64,000 nt of DNA from Sphagnum compactum (GCA_965153455.1 OZ234498.1:4712001-4776000), one strand, 5' to 3'. Shown: positions 11,401 to 24,635, counted from the stretch's first letter. Notes: generated by a model not told the origin, from the sequence alone. A program made the numbers and translations.

Positions 11401-13585
11401 CAAAAAGAGGCCAAAAGACAGGCATGAACCAAAGGAGGGAGAGAGCTAGTCCCTCTTGTGATTGGAAGCTATCTCACCCACAGCCCCCGGATGTCGCTCT
11501 TTTTTAACCAAAGACAGCAAGAATTTGCATCTATGATTAAGTACCAAAGTTTCTAGAAGAAAGGGCAGACCAATGTACTTTAGAAATTTATCTTACAAAG
11601 CATTCAAAAGCTACACTGATCTGCCATGCCTCCTAGATATCTACCCTGCACAGTAAGCACAGGGTTTGTTGGAAGTTGGGTTTTTATGTTTCTTTGCAAT
11701 TCTGTTATGTTCGGGTCGTTAGTGGTTACCATCCCAAGAGCATTTCAGCCTAATGTGCCTAGTATTCACCCTAGCTAAACTGTACAATTGAGAGTTACAA
11801 ACCTATTTGTGTCACAAGTTACCACTCATAATCTAGTTATAAAAAATTTAATTTTTAAAAATATAATAAAACACTTGATGGAAGCTAACTACTAACACAT
11901 GTAGCTATGTTAACATTTTCAGATATAAGATGGTCTGACATTTGTCTTGGTGACGCTGCCTATTGCTACACAAAGTGATAATGGGATGCTTCATTTCATT
12001 TTGTTTTTGGGTTTTAAAAACCCTTAAACCCTAAACCCTATTTATTGGCTTGGGTTTCTCAGCCAACCAACCCTCCCATTGCTGTGTAGCTGTAAATTTT
12101 ATGTGGAGACTTGCGGAGATCTTACATTGAAGGGCCACCCCATTAGCCAGGCATCGAAACCCATAACCACTGTACATGTAGGAAGCCATTTTCAGATCAC
12201 TTGCATTCCCACAAACTAACTCCAAGTAGGTAGTTTGTGTGACCCACTAGGGAGTCAGAGAGCACCTGATCAGAATCGTAGAATGTTTGTTATTGTGTAA
12301 CCGCTATGCATCCTTTATAGGCCCACCCGATCAGAATAGTTGAATGTTTGTTATTGTAACTCGATCAGAATAGTTGAATGTTTGTTATTGTAACTCGTAA
12401 CCACTATGCAACCTTTATAGGCCCACCTGATCAGAACATAGATTGTTTGTTGTCACCAAACTTTCTTATGTTGGTGACGAGAAAAAAAAATGCTCTGGTG
12501 TTGTCTCTCATAACATTGGAAAGCATGAGCAGATCAAGTAGATAGTCCAATTTGCTGACTATTGGATTGATGGCCTAAATTGTGAGTGTAACAGGGATGA
12601 ACACATGACAGTTTTGGTGGTGAAGAAATACTTGACTGGAAAACTAAGGCTTGAGAGCCACTCACAGGTACCAAAGTCCAAATTGTTTTCCAACTCAACA
12701 TTTATACAAATGTTAAGGTTCAGAGCAAAAAGCTAATTGTTGGAGTGTCTGTAACCTAAAAGTGAACAAATGGAGGAAGAGTGGTCAGTACTTAATAAGT
12801 ACCAGGAGAGCAATCCTGAAACACCCAGTGTGGATTCTGGAAGGAGTAATAAGTAGTACACTGGCAACTGAGAATGCCATAAAAAGGTTAGGGTACTGCA
12901 ATTGTTGCTGTCATCAAAGTAACTGCCATCTTCATAAAATCCAAAAAGAAAAGCTTGTGTACCTGGACTCCAGGAAAATGGTACTAGTAACTGTGTGCAC
13001 AATAAATGTCAAAGATCCAGAAAACTTTCTGCAACATTCAGACATAAAAGCAGTGAACAGTTATTACTTGGCCAGTGCCCAAGAATCTTGAGTTTTCTTT
13101 GTAGCTCTTTGCAGTTGCAGCTTAATTCCATCAGAAGGAATCCTATGCGAGTTTTGTTCCCCTTTGTTTGTGATTTTATTATATTACCTTATTGTTCCAA
13201 TTGTCTCGATACTTGTTGTGAGGTCCACTATTAGGGGCACACAGTTTGAGGTGCAAAAACAGCTTGTGTTTATGTTTTAGGGTTAGAAGCTAGAACTTAT
13301 TAGAAGTGGGTGGTGTTCTACATATAACCTGTGTATTGGGTACAGGTGGAAATAACATGCAATGGGCAGCATCTGGAACCTAGTCATACACTCCAGCATG
13401 TTCGAGACACAATCTGGCAAGCTCAAAACAACAACTACAACAACAATGCTGTTGCAGTGGGTGAGTCGTCCTTAACAAACACAAGTTGCAAACTTCGTTC
13501 CGAAGATGTGGTGATGGTCCTCACCTACAGCAGACAACACACTGATCACTCCACTACCAAAAACTTACTTCATAGCCTTACATAA
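5411..13585 (+). CDS. LAX PANICLE2-like nuclear protein with C-terminal RAWUL-type ubiquitin-like domain
   Basis: Proposed exons are 5411-8500, 8732-8946, 10455-10499, 12595-12667 and 13346-13585. They join in frame to about 1,220 residues with GT-AG introns. The start is the first ATG after an in-frame TAG at 5366. The C-terminal ~100 residues match the plant LAX2/BA2 family, whose domain resembles the RAWUL fold of DRIP and Polycomb RING proteins: PHPGLWFSLQAALNQ, QIPRAFLHIKDEHMTV, KKYLTGKLRLESHSQ, VEITCNGQHLEPS, TLQHVRDTIW. There is no RING finger. The N-terminal ~1,030 residues are low complexity, rich in Ser, Gln, Ala, Thr and Asn. EAR-type LxLxL motifs occur: WLQLSL at ~486-491 (a family motif) and LDLSF at ~544-548. 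In rice and maize, LAX2/BA2 are nuclear regulators of axillary meristem formation; a co-repressor or partner-docking role here is inferred. Characterised family members are, as I recall, far shorter. Splice sites need transcript support, especially the first acceptor (8731) and the 45-base exon. Confidence 0.8.
7850..7945 (+). repeat. In-frame 21-bp / heptapeptide repeat in the LAX2-like exon 1
   Basis: Four consecutive units read PNTGTF, PNSAGIF, PNSSRIF and ANSTGIF, followed by a partial PHTGF. At DNA level this is a 21-bp unit around CCTAACAG...GGAATATTC with point differences. The units are in frame and keep the aromatic position, so the repeat expanded as coding sequence. Its function is unknown. 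Confidence 0.8.
10873..11119. mobile_element. Fold-back MITE in the third intron of the LAX2-like gene
   Basis: The left arm begins ATGAACCTAAGCATC and continues through AAGGTGTAGGAGGAAG to CTTA. The right arm, read on the minus strand from about 11112, begins ATGAACCTAAACATTC and continues through AAGTGTAGGAGGAAGAG to CTTA. The arms are about 80-90 bases and surround a small interior with repeated TCTTACACC words. No ORF is present. A related left arm occurs at 14820. The target duplication is unclear. Confidence 0.65.
12268..12450 (+). repeat. Nested tandem repeats in the LAX2-like third intron
   Basis: GATCAGAAT units begin at 12268, 12329, 12363 and 12429. A ~61-66 bp unit (ending in ACCTTTATAGGCCCACC-like sequence) occurs twice, and a 34-bp sub-unit (GATCAGAATAGTTGAATG then TTTGTTATTGTAACTC) is duplicated inside it. 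It lies in the intron between 10500 and 12594. Confidence 0.75.
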
Positions 13586-14815
13586 CAACAACTGATCCAA
13601 TTGGATTCTTTGTTTTAATACAGTCTGCCCCATAAGTGGCTTCTTAAGAGGTTCAATCAATTTTTACTTTTTTTTTTTTAATTTTTTTAATTTGGGGGGG
13701 GTGGGGGCTTCAGGTTAATCCAACCCACACCTCCTTGCCACGTAGAAGTAAAATTATAACAAGGTTTTCCTATAACTCAATTAGCATTTACCCTGGTGAA
13801 AGAACTCGATTAACACTGTTTTGGACGCAGTTCTCTCTCACCCGAGTCTCTTCTTGTTGCTTGCCTTGCCTTGAAGCTTCTTGAGCCAACCTCTCGTGAG
13901 TTGCTGATTACACTGCTTCTCGGACTTAGAAAAAGGACCGACATTCTGCTTCATATCAAAGAAGCATTTTGGCTTGGGGTAGATTTTATACAGAGGTTGT
14001 GATTCCATACCTAATTTTCAATAAAAACTCAAAGATAGTAAACTCTATTTTTTCCTGGGTGAGAATGCGCCTTCATAATGCAACAAACCTAGATGTTAAA
14101 ATGGTCTGCCCCATAAGTGGCTTTTTAAAGATCCATCTGCTCTCTGGTTTTCAATCATGTGGAATAATAAAAAATTGTAGTTTGTTGTTAAGGATTCATT
14201 TAACCTACTAGGGCTGCTTGAGATTTCAGGGGCCCATAAGAATGGAGACTGGAGTCATCCATGATACTAATTGCCCAGCTCCATGGGCAACATGGAGCTC
14301 CACACGGATGGGCAACTCATCAAAGGTTTATGAATTGTATCTTGATTGCTTGTGCCCAAGATAGACATGTATGATTTAAATTCCTTTGTCTTTCATTATG
14401 TGTTTGTATATAAATCAACAGATTTCACTCCAAAAGAATTTACGACCATTATGAATTTGTAAGAATTTTTTATTTTTTTTCCGATGAAATTTTTCCAACT
14501 AAAAGACCTGACATAAGTTCTGGGAGATCTGAGTTTTGTTGAAAGGAAGAAGAATATTTGTGCATACCTACCATCCCAACAATGGGGAGCTGCTTCTCAG
14601 CATGTTCAAGTTTAACCTCTCGCATGCAAAGGTTAAATTTGGATGACTCTTGCACTTACTACCAGCAGTGGTTTTTTTAATTCAATTTTTTCCTTTTTTT
14701 TTGCCAAATTTGACACAAGTTTTTTCAAGTTTCTCCTCAAAAGATTTCACAAATTAACAAAAGCTTAGCCACAAGCGCAATTTCAAAAAATAAAAGGTAA
14801 AGCACAAGGCAAATG
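13586..14815 (+). other. 3-prime flank of the LAX2-like gene with a 20-bp direct duplication
   Basis: No gene is recognisable. The exact 20-mer GTCTGCCCCATAAGTGGCTT occurs at 13623 and again at 14104, so ~480 bp are bracketed by a direct repeat. An A/T tract followed by a G-rich tract lies at 13665-13708. The first part is probably 3-prime UTR. Confidence 0.4.
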
Positions 14816-14817
14816 TT

Positions 14818-15000
14818 ATCATGAATCTAAACATATGTAGATCGTAAGGCATAGAAGGGGAAGATTTTTACACTTACTACTTAAAAATAGAATGATTTTA
14901 CACCTAATCATTATTGGAGAGGAATTTTGCACCTGGGCATAATTTTCTCTCCCTCTTAAGGAGTAGGCATACAATCCATCCTTTTTCTTAGAAGGGATAT
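14818..15000. mobile_element. Second, decayed copy of the fold-back MITE
   Basis: The sequence ATGAATCTAAACATATGTAG, then AAGGCATAGAAGGGGAAG and a TTTTACACC word, parallels the left arm and interior of the element at 10873. A CCCTCTTAAGGAGTAGGCAT segment follows in the position of the right arm, which is poorly preserved. Confidence 0.5.
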
Positions 15001-17930
15001 TCACAAATATAAAGAAATTTCTCTTAAAAGAAAGAGTTCTTATGACCTACTATTCTCCATCTACCCCACCCATCTACAAATCAAACTATAATAAATGAAA
15101 ATTTTATTGTGCAATATATTTCAATGGTCAAGACTAAGATTTAAACCTTTTCATGCATATTAAAGTGCACCATCATTTAAATGCCTATTCATTTCATTCT
15201 AATTTAATCTTGTCACAATTAATTTTCACTATTTCAAAACTTTTTTGATCATTTTTTTTAAATCCTAAGTTATAATAGCCAAAATTAAATGAAGTACAAA
15301 AATTGCTAAAAAGTTTATACTCTTTTTAAATTTCTCTTTCACTAAAATTGAAAGCACTTTTTAAACAATCTTATGTACTTTCAAGTCATGTATGAAAACA
15401 TTTATTATCACTTTTCACTTTTTTGACTTCATGCAAACATTGATAATAAAGATTTATTTTCACATTACAACTTTATGAACAGATCACATTTCCATCCATA
15501 AAGGGCTAGCTATTTATTACAAACAAAAACTTCAAAAGTAAATACCATAGAATTTTTCAACCTTTCATGTTTGAATATTATAAATAGGCTATGGATGAAA
15601 TTACAATGAAAGATTTGAATACAGTTGGAGGGTTAAGAAAAATTTAACGTTATTATGTAAGATGAAAAAACCTAGTTTTTAACAAAGTCCTTTTTTTTCG
15701 AATATTTTCATCCCTGTCAATATGACTAAGTCGAAAAATGTCAAACGTTTTACAATATAATATTTTAGACCATCACAATTGTAAATTCCATTAAAATCAT
15801 TCATTTTGTGTTTCAAATATGATAAAATAAGACTAGGCAAAAGAATATAAAAAAAGGTGGCACTATGACAAAATTTTAGTGCACCTTTAAAATTTTGGAC
15901 CCTAAAATAAAAATTTATCGAAATGTTTTAAACATCTTTTGTGCAAGCTCATGTAATGGTCCAACTCTTTTAAAATCTAACCAAGATCTATCCTATTTAA
16001 AGAATTCAAACATATCATATCAAAACTTCAATCAAAATTGAACCAAAATCAATCCAAAATTGAACAATTAAACTATAGTTTGGATCAACTTAATTATTAA
16101 AATCCATTTGGAACCAATCTAAAAATGGAATGGGATATGACCAAGATTAACTCACCATTAAGAATTGCCATTGATCTGGCCTCATAAAAATCCATTTGGA
16201 TCTAAAACGTTTTCAAATTGGATCTACATTTGGACCAAAAGCCGACTTGGATGGATGTTTAACACAAATGGATGACTTAAAAATTTCAGTCAAAAGTAAA
16301 AACAAATTGAGTGGAAAGTAATGTGAAATTTTGAGAACAATTTGAAATATCATATCAATTATACATTTATTATAATAAATGTATTTTTTAAATATTTTTA
16401 TTAAACGTTGAACTAAAATCACACCAAGATCAACATAACTTAAACAAATTGAATATATATGACTTGAAATTTTCAATCAAAGTTAAACATAATTGATCCA
16501 CAATTACATGAAAAATGTGAGTATGATCAGGTGTAGTGATCAATCACACTAATATGAGCCACAATTTACAATCAATGTAACCATTGTTTTGTTTTTCACA
16601 TTTTTAGATTAAAATCTAATTTAATGTCAAAAATGGTTAATTTGTTTACACAAATATATGGTATGATTTAGAATGAATCTAATGAAGATAAAATATTCAA
16701 AAATATTCATTAAACATTATAATCAATATTTAATAAACATTGTAAGGACAGGGTGCGATTACAATATAAAGAGCCAAAACAATTGTTGAAGGCAATGAAA
16801 AATTATACATCCACTACTTTGGATAACCACCATTAATTTTATTTAATGAATTATTTTCACATATTTTGGAATTGTGTTTACTTCACTACACAAAATCTTG
16901 TCCATTCTAATTAATTTGTTTGTGGCTTACGTCTAAATCAACCATTTTTATGACTATCGTTTGTGGTACATGGTTAAAACAACTTGTGGTCGCATATTTG
17001 ACTATAATGTGACTTGAAGTTGCATATGCAATTATGATTTACAACTAATATGGATTTGGATGAAAATGAAGATAAAAAATGCATTTATATCATTCATTAT
17101 TAGTGGTTGGGCAAAAAAAAATGAAAATGTAGTTGCTTTTGGGACTCATAATGTGGTTCATGGGTTGCTAAACACCACATAGCATCTTACTCAACTTGAA
17201 TTGCAATTATAGATCCTAATTGCAAATATACATGTAACTAAATGTGAAAAAAATATGAGTTGGTAAATGAAATTGCAAAATTTAGTGGTCTAATTTTTTT
17301 TCCTTAGTGTTTTTGAAGTAACTAAGTGTTAAATGTGTGATATGGTTTGATAGGTTTGTGAAATTTTAGAGGACTAATTGAAATGGTATAAATGGACCAT
17401 TATTCACAATTTCTAGCATAATGGGGTCTTGTATAGGTGTGAGCATTTTTTTTTAAAAACATTAAATGGGATTGTTGGATTGGCAATTTGATTTTTTAAA
17501 AAGCTATTTTGAGTGAATTTAAATTATCCATTGTAATTGTCATTTAAGTTGGATAAAGTTTTTACACATTACTTGAAAATGCACTTTGTTTCAAGTTGTT
17601 GATTTTGTGTTGGAGCCAAAATGCCATTCATCCATGAAAATATTTACCCAAATTTGACTAGAAGACAACATGAAAGTAAATTTTCATAAACATGTTTTTA
17701 TATTTTTGGCTATGTACTTGAACCATGTATAAAACTCTAATGAGTTTTTTTCAATTTCAGATATTTTTTATTTCACTACAAAATTGTGTTTACTTCACGA
17801 CAAAAAATGACATTAACACTTTTAAATTTTAATACTAAGGGTTATACATGTAAAGTTAGGTGAAAAACTTGGTTCTAATTATGATTGTTTAGGATATTAA
17901 ACTATTAAAAAATTCCACACAATAAAAATT
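15001..17930. other. AT-rich desert, no gene seen
   Basis: This stretch is strongly A+T rich, with dense stops in all frames. Short recurring phrases such as CCATTTGGA and TCAAAATTGAACCAAAATC (around 16030-16210) suggest a degenerate repeat. I see no coding, tRNA or structured RNA signal. Confidence 0.5.
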
Positions 17931-18490
17931 CATTAGTCCAATGCATTTGACCATGTAATTAATATATTAAATAGGTTAATAGTAGGGTAATTAATTAATT
18001 AGGTACGTTAAATAATAGGTTATAGGTAATAATTAGTAAACAAGATACGTAATGAATAGTATCTAAGTGGATTATATATGTAGTAAGCATTTTGTTGTGT
18101 TGATCTATGTGAAAATGTTTTTGTATTATTTAATTGGATAAGCTAGGTTGTAAGTAGTAAACATGATAGGTGATAGATATATAATAAAGAAGCAGGCTAA
18201 GTAAAAAAAAAATTCTAGTGTGAATATGTCATAATGGTTTTGAATTAATTAAATCAAGGTTAAGTATTAGGAGTTATTAATTAAATAAATAAACTAGATA
18301 GTAGGTAGTATGTATGTGGGTTAAAAATAAGAATTCTATTATATTGATATGTGATAGTGTTTTTATATTGATTGTTATTTAACTCTAAATAGGTTATGCA
18401 ATTAATTAAATAGGCTAAATAGTAGGTAGTACTTAAAGGTAGGTTAAATAATATGTATTTTATTCAATGAATATATGGCAATGTTTTTCT
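17930..18490. repeat. Degenerate AT-rich tandem repeat (~120-130 bp unit)
   Basis: Units contain in order an AATTAATTAAATAGG-like start, an AATAGTAGGTAGTA-like segment, TTCTATT or ATTTTATT, then a TTGAT.TATGTG..AATG segment ending TTTTTGTATT-like. About four diverged copies can be followed. Confidence 0.45.
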
Positions 18491-18544
18491 ACATGGGACA
18501 AAAGGTGATGTGATAAAACCACCCAACATCAAACACAAGTTTAC

Positions 18545-19240
18545 ACACAACACTTTACAATATCTTTTCCATCTCTTAACCAAATTGAACAATTTTTATG
18601 TCATTGCAAGCGCAAATTGGAGGACTGCAAATTTTTTTAAACACCAAAAGCAAACGTGCAAAGAAGAAAATGTAAGAAGGGAAGGAAAAGGACTGTGATA
18701 TTTTGTCTCAAATGTTTTGAACATGCTTTAGACCCTCTCTGGTTTCAAACCCCATATCTTCCTCACTTTTCAACCAAATTGAACAATTTTTGTCATTGGA
18801 ATTGTAAATTAGAGGACTAAGAATGTTGTTTAAGCATTGAAAGCAAAGGCACAAGGAAGAAAACACAAGAAGAAAAGGAAAAGGACTATGATATTTTATC
18901 TCAATTTTTTTGAAGAAAAGCTCTAGACTTTTTCTAGTTTCAAACTCAATATCTTCTTCATTTTTAATCTGTTTTGAGTGATATAAAAACCTATGGGTGA
19001 GCCAATTATAGATTTACAAAACTTCTTCATTCTCAAAAGGCAATGGAACAACAACTAAGGAATTTAACCTCGAAATCCAAAACTGTTTTAATAATCCTAC
19101 CATAAAACACAAACCCCCTGACACAAAACAATTTATGTCTTCTTCATTCCTTGACCAAATTGAGCATTTTTTGTGGCACTAGAAGTGCCAGGTGGAAGGC
19201 TGCAAATGTTATTTGAGCTTCAAAAGCAAAGGAGCGATGT
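18545..19240. repeat. Degenerate ~190-bp tandem repeat
   Basis: The anchor ACCAAATTGA(A/G)C occurs at 18579, 18773 and 19154. Spacings are 194 and 381 (about two units), and a further weak copy lies near 18950. Each unit carries ATATCTTC, ACCAAATTGA, a TTTTTGT..CATT segment, GGACTG or GGCTGCAAAT, and AAAAGCAAA. No intact ORF runs through it. Confidence 0.6.
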
Positions 19241-19489
19241 GTGAGCATTCAACCTCCTTTGAATTCTTAAATGTATGGTGATTTTGTTTGTTTACCTTAA
19301 AATTACATAGTGTTCTAGTTCCCTTTCACTAAGATTTATCCCATATCATTTGTCAACAAGTTCAATTTTGTAAAGTATATAAGTACATGAAAAAATGAAC
19401 TTCTCATGGTTTACATTTTAAACATCCAAAATGCATGAACATATGGGATTAGCCAATTGAGAAGGCTTGTACCAATGAAATAAATCTAA

Positions 19490-19650
19490 GATCCTACCTA
19501 CCTACCTACCTAAACCTATATACACACACATACGTATCCAGAACTTAACTACCTACCTATGTATCTACCTACCTAACTTATGTTGGGTTGCCTCTTATAA
19601 CTTAGCCTACATTAACATAATTACCTACCTTGATTTAACCTAGCCTAAAC
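19490..19650. repeat. CCTA-word low-complexity tract
   Basis: Runs of CCTACCTACCTACCTAAACC are followed by CTACCTACCTATGTATCTAC and AACCTAGCCTA. The composition is the same as in the long array at 40600-41760, suggesting a shared origin. Confidence 0.6.
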
Positions 19651-22600
19651 TAAGTAATCATCATGATTATACAACAAAAAAAAATTGCAACATGTACATC
19701 ATCTAGTGGACAATTTTTATTCAAGTCTAATGGATAGATTTTTGCCATGTGTATACATCTTAAAGCTTTTTATCATATGTGAGTACACATTTTAATCATA
19801 AATTCAATTGCAAATGGTCATGCCACATACGTGTGTGTGACTACACCATTTAGTTGTAAGAACCAGTCATAAATAACCATGCCAAGTCAAATGATGAAAA
19901 ATTAATGTTAGTTGCATATTGACATGTTATTGTCCAAGTTTTGACTAAGTGCCACGTATTGTCTTTTGCAACTAAATTTTTATACTACCAAACACTTTAG
20001 CAAATCACACATGTGATTTACAACTAAAAGTTAATTATAAATCCAGTTGTTAATTTGAAAAACATTTACAATGTTTACTCATGAAGTTGGAATCCCATGA
20101 ATTTGGAGACATCTCATTGTGCTAGAAGACTCCTTTTACTTGTTGTTCATAATTTTTCCAACACATGTTAAATATTTGGATTATTTATTGTAGCTCAAAC
20201 CTTCATTAAATGTTTTCAAATTGTTGTAAGTTCTAATACATTTCTTTAGAAAAGTCACATGTGTTAAACTTTTCAAAAATCTTTTTGAATCTTACATGGT
20301 GATTATATATCGGATTCTAATGTTCATATGTCTTTACTGACTAATATAAGGTGTATGCACTATTTAGTGGCTCATTTTAAATAGTTATAGCACTCACAAA
20401 AGTCACAAGCAAGTTTTTATAAATGATCCATATGGATATGGTTTTAAATTCTTAAATTTCATTAGTGCAATATTTGACTATTAAAGTTTTAGTCCCTTAT
20501 GAAACCTTTTAAATCTAGGTCAAAACCCATATTGATAATGTTGATGTTAAACAAGTATAGTGAAATCACTTTGAAAATCCTAAAAGAAACCTCATAAAGT
20601 CCATAAGAATAAAAACCCATTTAAATATTTCAATTATGTACCCATTGGGCACAAAAATTTTGACAAACAAAAAAGGAATTCATTTCAAGAAGACTTTTGA
20701 AAACAAGGTCCAATTTTGACCTTTCAAAAGTTCATAACTATCATTTGGTTAGGGTTGTACAAAAAAGATTTCACATTTAATTTTATGATTTCATTAATCA
20801 ACCGATGTTTAATCATGATAAACAATTTGGAATGGAATTCAATATGAATTCTTGAATTTCATAACAATACAATCAACTAATCAGTCTTTTTTTTTATTTC
20901 AAAAGTCCACCATTCATAATGAATTCATTATTTTCAAAAAATAATTGTGAAAATGTCTTCATAATCAAGTTGTTAGTTTAGAATGAATCATCATTTAATG
21001 TATTTAAAATTAAATTATTCACCATAAGGTACATTCACAGTATAATGTACCAAGGACTGTGTTGACTATCCTTAATTTCTACAGTTCTCAACTTTGAAAA
21101 ATCATTATAAAAGTTTGAAACATCAAAATGTAATTATGTTTGTTACACCATTTTTTAATATAAATGAAATTTCATCCCAAAAAATTTTGTGTGATTCCCA
21201 ATTGTTTTAATGGTCACGAAGTAGTGGAAAGTCTACAGTTGAATATTGTTTTTCATTTCACTCATCTTTAATCCTATGCTAAACTTAACCATTCATGCTC
21301 CAAACTTATAGAAGACCATATATTGATGAATCAAAGGGTCCAATATGAAAAAAAACATTAAAACATGCCCTAAATTGCCCTTAGCTAGGTGTGTTTTCTT
21401 TGCATTTAAACATGTTTATCACCTTCAAAAACATAAAATTATAAAGACTTTTTGAAAGAAAAAATGTTTTTTTTTTTTTTTTTGTTTAAGGGAATGAAAC
21501 GTTGCATTTTCATGAAAAATGATACATAAAATTTAAGGTCATTGGTAAATTTGGCTTTATATATACAGCACTACACTAAGAAAATGTGAACGTGTTTTTT
21601 ATTATTCAAACCTTCATCAAATGTTCTCAACTTTATTATGGGCTCTAATATACTTCATAAGAAGGGCCACATGTGTTTATATTTTTGAATGCACAATGTA
21701 TTGAATCCTTTTAACAAATGTTGTTGAGTTTGATTTTGAACGTCCTTAATGGTAAAAAAAGTTCAAAATTTGTCATCATGGTTAAAAGCAAAATTATACA
21801 TTTGACTATAATCTAGGTCTTCATGCAAAAATATATATTCCTTATTATAATATGAGTCATGTTTGGTCTCAATATGAATATGTAATCCCAGAAATTACAT
21901 TTAAAATACAGTTTTGACATTTAATAAACCAATACATGGAGGACACATGTAAAATGCAATCCTTGGTAAGGATTCCGACCTTGGTCACCATGGTTCCTTT
22001 TATTGTGTTTTTACCCCATAAGCATTTAAACACAAGACACCCTATAGAAATTATTACTGTGATTCCAAAAGTGAACCACCATACTTTAGATTCACTATAT
22101 AGTTCAAAATTTATGATCGTGGTTTTAAAAGAAGTTGTAATCTAATAGTAATGAAAGACTTAATGCAAAATTTTGTTGATGATAAATGAAAATCAAGGAA
22201 TGGTTGATGAATTTGAAGCAAATCCAAAAAAAATTCACACATTGTTTAGAAGTTGAAAGACTCCAAGGCACATGAAATAGATCCATAATTTTACACTACA
22301 GTGATTGACATATATAGACAAATTGTAAAGTGATTAAATACCTCAAAAAAATGTGGGATAAAATTTGAAAAAAACATTTATTTAGTTAATTCTCAACTAA
22401 ATTGTTAATTCTGGACGTTTTTAAAACCTAGTGGTTGGGATTTATTTTTTTACTAAATTTGAGGCAAACATTGTTTACATCTATTTGTTGGATTAGCTAA
22501 TGAAACAAAAAATTATTAATATTTATTGTTACATCATTTGGTGGCCCCCAAATTAAAGTTTCATCCAAATTTCGAATTTCCAAATGGTCAATTATTAATT

Positions 22601-24630
22601 CTAGAATTTTCAAAAGTCCAAAATTAACTAAATACATGATAACACACTATGAATATACAACTATGGCTTCTTAAATTGCCATTCATAAAATATTAATCCA
22701 ATTTACAAAGTACATTATCAAACACACAATCACCAATTGAGTTTCTAAAAAAATGGCAAGGACGTCTAAATGAAGCCATAGTGGATAACCTTGTCATTGC
22801 AAAAGAACAACAAATAATGTTATTTACTATAGCAAATTACCTCCCTCGTGGAGATTGCCATTTATAACTAAACAAGGTAGTGTCAAAAATTAAACACTAG
22901 AATTTTACAATTTCTAACTATTACAATTTTACAAGAATCCATAATGAGGAAAATAGATGATGTACACCCATCACATGTGAAACCTTTTGCTCCATTTAGA
23001 AATCACAAACCCAAATCATAAAGTCCCAAAAACATTCAAAACCCTCCCAACACAATGTAAATTTTAGTGCACTATCCCTGAATCAATATAAAACTTGTCA
23101 TTATTGTGAGAAAGAAATCACATTACACTAGATTGTAACCTAATGAAATGAGATAAAGCTAATGGAATCAAATCTTTTTTCAAATAAAAATACACAAATA
23201 AATCAAGTTAATATGGTCACCGACTCAGCACATATTAACAATTTGCAATTGTTGATTATAAATCTAGGATAATTAAAAATATGTGGTTCTTAAACACTAG
23301 AGTAACCAACAAATGATTCCACACAAGGAATGGTTTAATTTTTATAAATTGTTAGATAAACCAACATTTTTGAAAATTTTATTAAAATGCATGATGGTTT
23401 GACAATGACTTTGCACAAATGTAAATAGCATCTGGATAAATGTTAAAATATTTCAATAAATATTATTTTTAAAATTGCACATTTTATAACCATAATTAGT
23501 GTGTTTCAACACATTGAAACAATATAATTATCTAACCATTGTTTAACCAATCTCATGTTGTCACATCAATTACCCATAATATGTAAATGGCCTTGTCGAC
23601 TTTGACATTTGTTTCATTTTCACCCCTTTAACAAAAATGTTGTATTGCCCAACATGATACGTGGATCTAATATCACCCAACCATCAACAATACAATCATG
23701 TTGAACAACTTTTCAAAATAATCTTTATATCTATTAGTGGATGAATTGATCACATCCCCAAAATAATCATGTGAATTCACAACCACTAAAGCCACATATT
23801 AACTATTAACCCATTGAACATCATTAACACTTATCTTACCAACAATACCCCCAAATGCACTTAACCCCAATTTCAATCCCATATTGAAGATTCACCTAAT
23901 AATTTTTTCATTTCATCCTCTCCACAAACTAGCAATCCACAAGATCCACCTTTTAGATAGTCAAATTGTACCATTAAAGAAAAATCAATCTCATATTCAA
24001 ATCTTTCATGTAATTTCATCCATAACTCTCACTACATATATATGCAAGTTTGAATTTAAGGCTTCTATGGTTGAGAGGAGAACTTACTTCACTAATACAA
24101 TGAAATTTTTATACACTTACTCTAGATGTCACTCACACATTGGGTCAAGTTTGAGCCAAACTTGTGCCCAAATCCTACACAAATGTTTGGACTCTTCCAA
24201 TGGGTAGAACCAACAATGTGCCATTCAAGAAGTGGAATGTAGCATGAGTGCTAGTCATCCATAAAACGACTTAGCCAAATCTGGCTATAGACAAAATATG
24301 AAAGTTAAAAAAAAAACCTTTTGTATCCTTTTATGTTAATTGACTATCTACTGGAACCTGATTGGAATTTGGCAAAAAAAAAAAATCCAAATTCAGAAAC
24401 TCCCAAATTAAACACCCATTTTCAACATTTTTGAATAAAAATAATCACCAACTGGCTGAAATTCACCCAAAATCTAAGACACTGAACATTGACACATATT
24501 GTAGGAATTCCAGCAGTTTTTGTTGGACAATTTTTGGTCTTTTGCATTAATTCAAATAATTTTGCTAATTTTTTGAAACATTCTCCAAGTTTTCAATATC
24601 AAAAAATTGGGGGAGAAGCACATGTCAATG
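19650..24630. other. AT-rich desert, no gene seen
   Basis: Stops are dense in all frames. A phrase near 20160-20290 (ATTATT..AGCTCAAACCTTCATTAAATG...TTCTAATA.ATTTCTT) recurs diverged near 21600-21690 (ATTATTCAAACCTTCATCAAATG...TCTAATATACTTC), with AAAAGTCACATGTGTT or GGGCCACATGTGTT following. This marks a dispersed repeat. No recognisable protein or RNA gene was found. Confidence 0.5.
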
Positions 24631-24635
24631 GAATT

